Shown here piece after piece: positions 1-8,630 of a stretch of DNA of 64,000 bases. This DNA comes from Bubalus kerabau. Taxonomy: Eukaryota; Chordata; Mammalia; Artiodactyla; Bovidae. Within the stretch, counting starts at the first letter, position 1. Every line of letters begins with the position of its first letter. The position numbers and the translations under genes are program-made. The stretch is from the NCBI RefSeq assembly GCF_029407905.1, contig NW_026577903.1:124001-188000 (forward strand), written 5' to 3'. The notes beneath the pieces are model-generated. The model was not told the origin of the DNA, did no database searches, and saw only the letters and a program-made list of their open reading frames with translations.

Positions 1-778
1 CGCCCCAGGAGCGCACCCGGGACTGGGTAAACCCGGGCTGCGCGGGTCGAGATTCCGATGGCTTTAGGTGGGGGTCGGTCCCAGTTGTGCTCCTGGGGGT
101 CGCCACTGCGGCTGGGAACGCGCCGGGAGCGCGGCAGGGGCGGGGCTAACCCTGGCGGCGCGGGGCGGGGGTCGGCTCATGGGGGGGATGGGGAGGGGTT
201 CCCAGTTGTGCTCTCGGGGGTTGCAACTGCGGCTGGGAACGCCCATTTCGTCCGCTCCTGGGTCCCCAAGGATCGCCATCCCGTGGGTGCAGCGGAGGGC
301 TGCGGACCACAGGTAAGGGAACTGGGACTGCGTGGAGCAGGGAACCAAGTATCCCGCCGTCTGTTGGCACATTCTCGGAGCTCCCCAACCTGGCGATCGC
401 AGAAAAGCCTTGCCTTTGGGGTCAAGGCCTTTACCGCTCCACCCCTCTGCTGAAAAATCTCAGAGTCTGCGCGGTTCTTCCAAGCAGCCTAGTGTCCGCT
501 GGAAGTCCAAGGGACAGAACACTGAACTCTGGCCGGCTGGCCCAGCCCTGCTGCTGGCACTTTGTAAGCCAGCGGGTCCTTGAGCACCTGCTGGGATGGG
601 AAAGGGAAGGGTCCACGGATTGCACCCTAGAAACTTAGTAGGGTGCATGGATTTCAAACCCTGGTGGCCGCCCAGGCAGCAAAGAAGGGGGTGGGCACCT
701 TGCTGCCCTTTCATGGCAGAATCTGTGGTTGTCCAGCTGCGTGGGCCTTTTCATGAGGACCCTGTGCAATAAAAGTTT
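1..778 (+). mobile_element. LTR-like GC-rich retroelement copy 1 (5' part outside window)
   Basis: A CpG-rich segment (strongest over 1-300) ends in an AATAAA signal at 768-773 inside gtgcaataaaagttt. It is a diverged relative of ~4,236-4,792: positions 1-100 match ~4,487-4,577 and ~530-778 match ~4,565-4,792. A ~43-bp block starting cccagttgtgctc occurs at ~80-122 and again at ~200-242, so it is internally repeated. Compared with copy 2 it carries an extra ~260-bp segment (~245-505) and an extra ~34 bp near 629-662. A GC-rich body with a polyadenylation signal near the 3' end resembles the LTR of an endogenous retrovirus, and a bovine ERV2/ERVK-type LTR is a plausible family. I see no gag, pol or env coding next to it and no verified TG...CA ends. 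It could instead be another mRNA-like repeat. Confidence 0.5.
768..773 (+). other. Polyadenylation signal AATAAA
   Basis: Canonical hexamer in gtgcaataaaagttt, shared exactly with the second LTR-like copy (4,781-4,786). Homology between the two copies stops about 4-5 bases after the signal. Confidence 0.6.
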
Positions 779-839
779 GGTGTTTTGGAACTGAATAATT
801 AGAACGTGTAAAAGCTTTAAATTATGTGGTGGTGTAATT

Positions 840-861
840 AAAAAACAAAACAAAACAAAAC
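840..861. repeat. (aaaac)n simple repeat
   Basis: Several consecutive aaaac units are directly visible. It may be the A-rich tail of an old retroposon, but no body was recognised beside it. Confidence 0.8.
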
Positions 862-949
862 CAAGCTCCAAGTGTTTTGCAAATGGAGGTTTAAATATTG
901 AAGGACTGTATTCCTTGCACTGTGGCATTCTATCAAGAAGTGTGCAGGA

Positions 950-962
950 TTTTTTTTTTTTT
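950..962. repeat. Poly(T) tract, 13 T
   Basis: Uninterrupted T run between gcagga and aagaaa. It could be a reverse-strand retroposon tail. No body was recognised upstream or downstream. Confidence 0.8.
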
Positions 963-1689
963 AAGAAAAGTGTTCGAAGTGAGGGAAACAGGAAACCCAG
1001 AGGTGCCCCTGTATTTTGGGGAAGGCATTAGGAGGTCACTTGGAAATGCTGCTGGCTGTGCGGGAGCAGGGCAGATGGGCTGTGCAGGCTTGTCCTTTGC
1101 ATGGATGTTCTTGTGTGTGGAAACCCAGCTCGGAGCCATCTCCTGATGTGTAAGAATTTCGCAGACAAACCTTGAGCTAAGCAATGCATTTTTTCCTAAG
1201 AAAATGTTTGTCTTAAGCGATGTAAATATCCTATGTATTTCCGCTAGACTCTGGCTTCAGGTCGGTTCCCCCAAAAGGCTCAGAAGCGATTTGAACAAAA
1301 CAGCATGTTTTCCTCCTAGCTTGTTCTCCTTATCTATGTTAAGGAAATGATATATTTGCCTGCAATACAGCCTTTCTTCAAGATTCATGTCAATCAAGTT
1401 TTGGCCCGGGATGACTCACCTGCTGCCAATATTATCTCAATGCATGTCGTGGGGGAGGGGCCTGGTGCCATTCCCTGAAACAGTTCCTTTCTTTCCTTAG
1501 CTGACTGCTAGTGCCTGTAGAATATCTGGCTAAAGACCAGCAGGGGGTACTCTTACTACCCCCCCACCCCGCCTCGAGTCTAAGTCAGCAGCTTTCTCTA
1601 TCTCTTTAGTACTTTAATAACACTTGATGACACAAAAGCTCTGAGCGATCAAATCATATCAAATCTTCATTTCAGATTGAAGATGCATT

Positions 1690-1930
1690 CCATGGTATTG
1701 CCATCTTAAGTCTTTCCATCGTTATGGAATATCTGTCCATGTATTCAGGATAGTTTTCAGCCAGGGTGTATAATTTCCAGTGTGCCAGTCTTGTCATCCT
1801 CGTTACATCCATGGCAAAGTGTTTTATTCATGTTGATATTATTGAAAGGGAATTTTTTAAAATTCCTTTTCAGATTATTATCTGCTAATGTATACAGATA
1901 AAACTGTGTAATCATTCATTTTTATCAGTT
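1690..1930 (-). mobile_element. Degenerate L1 ORF2-like fragment (antisense)
   Basis: Read on the plus strand, the order of short blocks follows the reverse complement of the mammalian L1 ORF2 3' region: 'gtctttccat', then 'atagttttc', then 'gtgttttatt', then 'ttattgaaagggaatttt', 'ccttttcagatt' and 'ctaatgtatacagataaaac'. No reading frame survives. This is judged from remembered family resemblance without alignment, so the limits are approximate and the call is moderate. Heavy decay suggests an old insertion, older than the SINEs nearby. Confidence 0.5.
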
Positions 1931-2327
1931 TGGACAGCTTGATAGTTGTCTTTAATTTCTTTACTTTCTGACACTTTAAGATTATCCTGGGACACATATG
2001 TAATGCCTCACCCCTAAATTCAGACATGTGTTCAAAGAACTTCTGTCCTTTTATTTATTTATTTATTCTTTAACATTGAAATCGTTTTGACTATGCTGGG
2101 TGTTTGTTGCTAGATGGAAGTAGCTAGGACCTCTGGACTGCAGTCTCTCATCTCTTGCTGACCTCTTGTTGACCTCTGCAGAATCCTGGTAGGTGGGAGC
2201 TTGTTAGTTCCTTGTTCCTTATCAGAACCTCCTGTGGTAAGTGTTTTTCTCTTCTCTGTTGCCTGGTAAGGGTGGGTGGTCATGGGCATCCCAAAGTTGG
2301 CTAGAAGTCAATTATTTAGGCAGGCTT
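1931..2327. other. Non-satellite intervening DNA with (attt)n tract
   Basis: No gene or dated repeat is recognised. A simple (attt)n run lies at ~2,049-2,068. The left part may be further decayed L1, but I cannot support that. Confidence 0.55.
2049..2068. repeat. (attt)n simple repeat
   Basis: About five tandem attt units are directly visible. Confidence 0.8.
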
Positions 2328-2339
2328 GTGCATAGATAT
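2328..2339. repeat. Target-site duplication, left copy
   Basis: The 12-base string gtgcatagatat is repeated exactly at 2,613-2,624 and brackets the BOV-A2 element. The leading g of the right copy could instead belong to the CAG tail, leaving an 11-bp duplication. Confidence 0.85.
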
Positions 2340-2612
2340 GGGAGAAGGCAATGGCACCCCACTCCTGGAAAATCCCAAGGACGGAAGAGCCTGGTAGGCT
2401 GCAGTCCATGGGGTGGCTAAGAGTCGGACACCACTGAGCGACTTCATTTTCACTTTTCACTTTCATGCATAGGAGGAGGAAATGGCAACCCACTCCAGTG
2501 TTCTTGCCTAGAGAACCCCAGGGACTGCAGGGCCTGGTGGGCTGCCATCTATGGTGTGGCACAGGGTCGGCCTCAACTGAACCACTTAGCAGCTGCAGCA
2601 GCAGCAGCAGCA
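2340..2612 (+). mobile_element. BOV-A2 SINE (dimeric, ruminant-specific)
   Basis: Two related monomers are visible: the first opens ggagaaggcaatggcacccc and the second (from ~2,471) opens ggaggaggaaatggcaaccc. They are joined by the ttcacttttcactttcatgc linker, and the element ends in a (cag)n tail at ~2,594-2,612. This is the standard BOV-A2 architecture, mobilised by BovB LINE machinery in ruminants. Exact 12-bp direct repeats flank it (2,328-2,339 and 2,613-2,624), so it is a complete, fairly recent retroposition. The first monomer lacks an internal stretch after 'cccactcctgg', a small deletion relative to the usual form. Confidence 0.95.
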
Positions 2613-2624
2613 GTGCATAGATAT
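2613..2624. repeat. Target-site duplication, right copy
   Basis: Exact repeat of 2,328-2,339 directly after the CAG tail of the BOV-A2 SINE. Confidence 0.85.
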
Positions 2625-3331
2625 CAAAGGGGATGAGAACAGTCAGGTAGGATCACATATGTCACCGTGAAACAATACTTCTCTTCTTAGCCAAAGCTAA
2701 CAAAAGATTTCTGTTCTAGGTCAACCTAGAAGAGATCACTTAAGAGGTAAAGAAACTTAAACTCCATTAGCAAAGGCAGTTCAACATCTCAAGAAAACTT
2801 GTGCTAGGCACAAAACTCTTTTCTGGGGGCCTACTTTCCCTACAACCTCCTTATCCCATTCTGTACCCATTCCTTTGCTTCTCCCGTCCTGAAAATGCCA
2901 CCTGTAAGACAGAACTACTTCGTTTTCCTTCTTAAAGTGTGATTGCATTCCATACATTCTTGTAATAACAAGTCATACATTTCCCTTCAGCAACCAAGAA
3001 CTCACTCTTATATTGGCATTTGATAGATTGGTGAGCATACCTATCAGTGATAATAGCGCCCACCCCGCTTCCTGCAAGAACAGAACAAAACAAAACAAAA
3101 CAAAAAAATTGCTTTCTTACATTTAATATGTTCGGATGGTGCCAGTCACTATTCATGCAGAGTCAAAAATCTCTTTTGTTTCTGTGTAAAAGGGAGGTCC
3201 TTTCAAGTCGTGAATGTTTAAGAAGTTTCATTTATTTGGAAGTGACCTAGCTATTCAATACACTGTCGTCACTTAGTTTAGCACCAGGATAGAAACTCAG
3301 GTAACCAAAACACCTGGAGGAACGATTGTAA
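2625..3331. other. Non-satellite intervening DNA, no gene recognised
   Basis: AT-rich sequence with an (aaaac)n tract at ~3,081-3,107. Reading frames of 60-75 codons occur on both strands around 2,930-3,250 without recognisable domains. I see no dated repeat here. Confidence 0.6.
3081..3107. repeat. (aaaac)n simple repeat
   Basis: Four or more aaaac units ending in an A run, similar to the tract at 840-861. Confidence 0.8.
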
Positions 3332-3511
3332 GTTCAGTTCAGTTCAGTTGCTCAGTCGAGTCTGACTCTTTGTGACCCCGTGGCCTGCAGGACGCCAGGC
3401 TTCCGTGTCCATCACCAACTCCAGGGGCTTGCTCAAACTCATGTCCATCGAGTCAGTGATGCCATCCAACCATCTTATCCTCTGTCATCCCCTTCTCCTC
3501 TGCCTTCAATC
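3332..3511 (+). mobile_element. Bov-tA SINE (tRNA-derived head), 3' truncated
   Basis: It starts with three tandem gttca units (gttcagttcagttcagttgc), followed by the tRNA-like segment gctcagtcgagtctgactct and ttgtgacccc, which carries the pol III internal promoter region of this family. It continues through ccatcaccaactcc and tgatgccatccaaccatc to the 'ctgccttcaatc' segment, where similarity stops. The usual downstream part ('cagcatcagggtc' region) is missing, so the copy is truncated or its 3' end has been replaced. Confidence 0.93.
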
Positions 3512-4235
3512 AAGACTATGAGAGGCGGATATTTTAGAGTATAATTATTGTTAAGAGTTTATCTAAAAGCTCATATCACATTTACATTTTTTACATTGGT
3601 TGTTGCTGTTTCCAGGTACTTTCTTGCTGACAAGCTTGTGACACATATAACAATAGAGCAATTTTTACCTTAGAATAAACCTAGGCACTATGAACATGTT
3701 GTGCTTAATGTTGTTGACTCTTAGACATGTCTATAGTGGAGGAGCAAAACCAAAAATACTAGATATTTAATATTGACTAGTTCCCAGTTCACGGGACTCT
3801 GACATTCATTTAGGTCAATGTTTTCTTGTATTTCCAGCAGTTTGATTTGGAAGGGCTGCCTTGTCTTGAGACCATTGATATCAGAACACAGAACTTGAGC
3901 AATATTATCAAAAAACACAAGGCTCACACTGACACATACCTTAATCCAAACAGACAGACAAGACATCTTCCAGGTTTCCGCCTGAGATTTAAAATATTTC
4001 TTTGAGCCAGTCTTCTGGGGAGTGGGGGGATGGGGGTGGCAGTGAGGCAGGCTTGGGTAACAAGCTAATTGTTGGTCATTGCATATGCAAAGAACCAGCT
4101 TTCCGGGTTCCAAGGAAAAAAGTTTCCTTGGTAACCAACTTTGTCTGGTTCTATAGAATATCATGGCCCTCCTAGGTCAGGTCATCTTGCCTTTCTGTAG
4201 TCCTCGTTTTATCCCTAAATCATAGACAGCTTGGA
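3512..4235. other. Non-satellite intervening DNA before the second LTR-like copy
   Basis: A 147-codon minus-strand frame spans 3,721-4,164 but has no recognisable domain, no codon pattern I would trust and no neighbouring exon signals. I treat it as chance. A near-perfect inverted repeat lies at 4,106-4,136. No dated repeat is recognised. Confidence 0.55.
4106..4136. repeat. Short inverted repeat (hairpin)
   Basis: Arms ggttccaaggaaa and tttccttggtaacc pair over 13 bp with a one-base bulge around a four-base aaag loop. Visible directly; function unknown. Confidence 0.6.
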
Positions 4236-4792
4236 TTGTCTCTGTGGGGTGTATGTATTGTCCTCATGTTTGCCCTGGCGGCAGCAGCGAGGTCCGAGAG
4301 CCTCTCCTGGAACCGGGCGTGGGGACGGGGCTCACCGGGAGCCACTGGTGAAGGTGGGCAGCGCCCCTGGAGCACGGCAGGGGCGGGGCGAACCCGGGCG
4401 GCGCAGGACGGGTGTCGGCTCCTGGCGGGGGTGGGGGAGGGCTTCCCAGTTGTGCTCTCGGAGATGGCCACTGCGGCTGGAAACGCTCCGGGAGCGCACC
4501 CAGGGTGGGGTAAACCTGGGCTGCACAGGTCGAGATTCCGCTCTCTGTGGGTGGGTGGTCGGTCCCTGTTGTGCCCGGCTGGCCCAGCCCTGCTTCTGGC
4601 ACTTTGTAGGCCAGCGGGCCCTGGAGCACCTGCTAGGATGGGAAAGGGAAGGGTACGCGAATTGCACCCTGGTGGCCGCCGAGGCAGCAAAGAAGTGGGG
4701 AGGGCACCTTACTGCCCTTTAATGGCAGACAGAATCTGTGGATGTCCTGCTGAGTGGGCCTTTTCATGGGGACCTTGTGCAATAAAAGTTTA
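4236..4792 (+). mobile_element. LTR-like GC-rich retroelement copy 2, abutting satellite
   Basis: This is the same family and orientation as 1-778: a GC-rich body, one copy of the cccagttgtgctctcgg block at ~4,446-4,487, the ggctggcccagccctg segment at ~4,569 and an AATAAA signal at 4,781-4,786. The 5' limit is uncertain. tgtctctgtgg at ~4,236 is a plausible TG-type LTR start, but copy 1 does not reach that part, so it cannot be confirmed by comparison. The element stops at 'aaaagttt', and the next bases (accggtgacctta) are already satellite. An LTR normally has further U5 sequence after the signal, so this copy is either truncated by the satellite or not a true LTR. Confidence 0.5.
4781..4786 (+). 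other. Polyadenylation signal AATAAA
   Basis: Hexamer in the same context as at 768-773, six bases upstream of the satellite boundary. Confidence 0.6.
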
Positions 4793-7118
4793 CCGGTGAC
4801 CTTAGGGAACTTCCCAGTGTGCTTCTGACAGATGAGGGATGCTGTGGAGTTGGCGGGGCCTCTCAGGACTCCGCTGGGTTTGGCGCAATGGAAGAGGGCC
4901 TCATCTCCAGGGAAGGCAGGAACCTCAGGCTTCCTCTCCGTTTCGGACTCCGACCGCAGGGTCCCTGCAGAGTTGGGACAAGAGAGTCAGGAATCGTCTT
5001 GTCTGAGGAAGGGAACTCCGCTTGCCTCTCGAGGTGCTCAGGGGGTCTCAGGCCCCTTGTTGAGCTGTGTGTGGAACCTGCGGGTGTTTCTGGACGATGC
5101 ACGACAGTGACAGTGCCCCTTCGTGTTGTGCCTTCACTCACTGGCTTGCCTTCGAAGAGGTGTCCGGGCCTCGGGTTCTTTTCAAGAGCAGACAGGGAAA
5201 TTAGGGTCTTTCGGCATGAGGGACCACCCACGGGGCTAGTCTCAAATTTCCTAGTGAGGCCGGCTTCATCCTGACGTGTGCCGGGAAGGCCGGGAACCCT
5301 TCAAGACAATGCAGGGGGATCGACTCTCCTGTCGCGGTCAGGAGGGGAGAAGGGGCTCGGATGAAGTGGGGCCGGAACCCTCGGTGTTACCCTCGAGGGA
5401 AACCGGCGTGTGAGGGACTTTTGGGGGATGCATGAAAGGAGACAGGTACCGTTTCGCACTTCAGGACAGAACCTAGGACTTTCCTTGAGACGCCGTAGCG
5501 GGCAAGGGCCTCATCTTGCGAAGACGTTGGAACCATGTGGATTTTCTCGAGTTGCGGCGGGATTCTTGAGTTACGACGGGGATTTCAGGCTTCCTCTTGT
5601 ATTGGCCCCGGGAAGCCTAATCTTCCATTCGAGTTGCGAGGGAAAGCAGGGGGTTGCATTCGAGTCACTGCAGGGCCAAAGAGACCTCATCTAGGTCTGT
5701 GTCCGGGACTTAACGTTCCTCTCAAGGGAAGACAGGGATCTCGGGGTGGCGTTCCAGACTCCCCCGGGGAGTCAGGCCTTGTCTCGAGGGCAAGCAAAGG
5801 ATGCCACTCTCCTCTCAAGTCGTGACGCAGATCTCTTGGAGCCCACTGAGCGGCCTCAAGGGAGTCAGGCCTCCTCTTCAGTTTGGAGAGAGCACTCGGG
5901 ATTGCGCTCTGGGTAAGGCAGGAATAGAAGGCCCTCACCTCGCGAGGACGGGAGCTTCTCAGGGGTTTCCTCGAGCTGTGGCGCCCGTGGGGGTTTTCTC
6001 ACGAGGCAAGACGAGGATCTCAGGGAGCCTCTCGTGCGGCGCCAGGGAAGTCAGATCTCCGTGCCCATGGCGAGGGGGAGCGCGTCATGGCTCTCGAGTC
6101 ACGGGAGGGGACTAGGGCCTCGAGACGCGTTGAAGAAGGACTCTCGAGGTCTTTCTCGGGGGGCAGCGGGAAACCCTCGTTTCCCTCGCCTTCTGCCGGA
6201 GACCTTAGGGAACTTCCCAGGGTGCCTCTGAGAGGCGAGGCATCCTGTGGAGTTGGCGGGGCCTCTCGGGACTCCGCTGGGTCTTGCCCAACCGAAGAGG
6301 GCCTCACCTCGAGGGGAGGCTGGAACCTCAGGCTTTCCCTCCGTTTCGGATTCCGACCGCAGGGTCCCTGCAGAGTTGGGACAGGAGAGTCAGGCCTCGT
6401 CTTGTCTGAGGAAGGGAACCCCGCTTGCCTCTCGAGTTGTTCAGAGGGCCACAGGCCCCTCGTCGAGCTGTGTGTGGAACCCGCAGGTGTTTCCAGACGA
6501 TGCACAGGGGTGTCAGTGCCGCTTCGGGCTGTGCCTTCACCAGGGTTGCCTTCGAAGAGGGGTCCGTCATCGGGTTCTTCTCAAGAGCAGACAGGGGAAT
6601 CGGCCTCATTCGGCATGTGGCACCACCCACGTGGCTCGTTTCGAATTTCCTCGTGAGACCAGCCTCCTCTTGAGGTGCGACGGCTAGTCCGGGAACCCCT
6701 TCCAGACCACGCAGGGAAATCGACTCTCCTGTCGCGATCAGGAGGGGAGAAGGGGCTCAGATGAAGCGGTGCCGGGACCCTCGGTGTTCCACTCGAGGGA
6801 ACCCGGCGTATCGGGGAACTTTTGGGGGTCGCATGAAGGCTGTCAGGTCCCGTTTCGCACTTCAGGGAGGAACAGGGGACTTCCCTTGAGACGCCGTCAC
6901 GGGCAAGGGCCTCATCTTGCGAAGAGGTGGGAACCACGTTGTTTTTCTCGAGTTGCGGCGGGATTCTCGTGTTACGACAGGGGATTACAGGCTTCCTCTT
7001 GTGTCGGCCCTGGGTAGCCCAACCTTCTATTCTAGTGGCGAGGGAAAGGTGGGGGTTGCGCTCGAGTCACTGCCGGGCCAAAGAGACCTCATCTAGGCGT
7101 GTGTCCAGGACCTAATGC
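4793..7118. repeat. Array edge: class-A monomers 1-2
   Basis: The first satellite sequence next to the LTR-like element enters the monomer at ccggtgacctta, just upstream of the landmark. Monomer 2 is class A by gagaggcgagg at ~6,231; monomer 1 has the related cagatgaggg at ~4,829. Both are CpG-rich and lie close to the homogenised monomers, but they are not part of the duplicated 13-mer: matching to the second copy begins near 7,119. Confidence 0.75.
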
Positions 7119-8630
7119 TCCTCTCCAGGGAAGACAAGGATCTCGGGGTTGCATCCCATGCTCCCCCGGGGAGTCAGGCCTCGCCTCGAGGGGAAGCAAA
7201 GACTCCGCTCTCCTCCCGAGTCGCGACGCTGATATCTTGGTGCCCCCTGAGTGGCCTCAAGGGAGTCCAGCCTCCTCTTCACTTTTGAGAGAGGACTCGT
7301 GATTGCTCTCCAGGCCAGGCAGGAAAAGAAGGCCCTCACCTCGCGAGGACGGGGGCATCTCAGGGGTTTCCTCGAGCTGCGGCACCCGAGGGGGTTTTCT
7401 CCCAAGGCACGACGAGGATCTCAGGGAGCCTCTCGTGCGGCGCCAGGGAAGTCATGTCTCCATGCACGTGGCGAGAAGGAGCGCGTCATTGTTCTCGAGT
7501 CATGGGAGGGGACTAGAGCCTCAAGACGCGTTGAAGAAGGACTCTCGATGTATTTCTCGGGTTGCAGCGGGAAACCCTGTTTCCCCCGACTTCTGCCGGG
7601 GACCTTCGGGAACTTCCCAGGGTGGCTCTGAGAGGTGAGGGACGCTGTGGAGTTGGTGGGGCCTCTCGGGACTCCACTGGGTTTGTCGCAATGGAAGAGG
7701 GCCTCATCTCGAGTGGAGGCAGGAACCTCAGGCTTCCTCTCCAATTCTGACTCTGATCGTAGTGTCCCTGCAGAGTTGGGACAGGAGAGTCAGGCTATGT
7801 CTTTTCTGAGGAATGGAACTCCGCTTGCCTCTCGAGTTGTTCATGGGGTTTCAGGCCCCTTGTCAAACTGTGTGTGGAATCTGCAGGTTTTTCCAGACGA
7901 TGCATGGGGGTGGCAGTGCCCCTTCGTTTTGTGTCTTCATCCACAGGGTTGCCTTCGAAGAGGTGTCCGGGCATCGTGTTCTTATGAAGAGCGGCCTGGG
8001 AAATCGGGGTCGTTCCGCATTTGGCACCACCCACGTGGCTAGTCTCGAATTTCCTCATGAAACCGGCCTCATCCTGAGGTGTGCCGCGAAGGTCATGAAA
8101 CCCTTCCAGACAAAGCAGAGGATTCGACCCTCCTGTGGCGATCAGGAGGGGACAAGTGGCTCAGATGAAGTGCTGCTGGGAACCTCGGTGTTTCCCTCAA
8201 GTGAGACAGGTATGTCGGGTAACTTTTGGGGTCGCATAACGCGTTCCAAGTACCGTTTCGCTCTTCAAATTGGAACGTGGGACTTCTCTTGGGGTGCTCC
8301 AGCGGGCAAGGGCCTCATCTTGGAATGACTGGGGAACCACTTGGTTTTTCTCTAGTTGCGGTGGGATATTTGAGTTACCACAGGGAATTCATGCTTCCTC
8401 TTGTGTTGGCCCACAAAAGTCTTATCTTCCATTCGAGATTCGAGGAAGAGCTGGAGGTGCGCTCTAGTCACTGAAGGCAAAAGAGACCCCACCAAGGCTT
8501 GTGTGCAGGACCTAATGTTCATGTCAAGGGGCGACAGGAATCTCGGGGTTGCATTCCAGACTCACCCTGGAGTCAGGCCTCGTCTCGAGGGGAAGCAAAG
8601 GACTCTGCTCTCCTCTCGAGTCGGACGGGT
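7119..8630. repeat. Monomer 3, class A grading into B
   Basis: It carries gagaggtgaggg at ~7,630, but the later part (from ~8,060) already has class-B features such as 'cttaaaggg'. It pairs with 25,933-27,416 in copy 2, apart from a 17-bp deletion there. Confidence 0.7.

Larger units (their letters stand above)
779..1689. other. Non-satellite intervening DNA, no gene recognised
   Basis: AT-richer sequence without a convincing coding region. It holds a simple (aaaac)n tract at ~840-861, a T13 run at 950-962, a C-rich patch at ~1,559-1,574 and a CTCF-like match at 1,538-1,551. I recognise no gene fragment or dated repeat here. Two short overlapping reading frames around 900-1,180 show no family features. 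Confidence 0.6.

Noticed and set aside
2594..2613. CAG trinucleotide expansion
   Set aside because: It is the normal (cag)n tail of the BOV-A2 SINE.
3721..4164. 147-codon minus-strand frame in the flank
   Set aside because: No recognisable domain, low-complexity proline/histidine patch, no partner exon or splice signals. Length is within chance for a 700-bp gap.
1..4792. Complete provirus with two LTRs
   Set aside because: The ~3.5 kb between the copies contains SINEs, an old L1-like fragment and unassigned DNA, with no gag, pol or env similarity. The two copies also differ by large indels, unlike a paired LTR set.
4236..4799. 187-codon frame with a hydrophobic start that could look like a signal peptide
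   Set aside because: It lies within the repeated LTR-like element and runs into satellite. Copy 1 does not preserve the frame.
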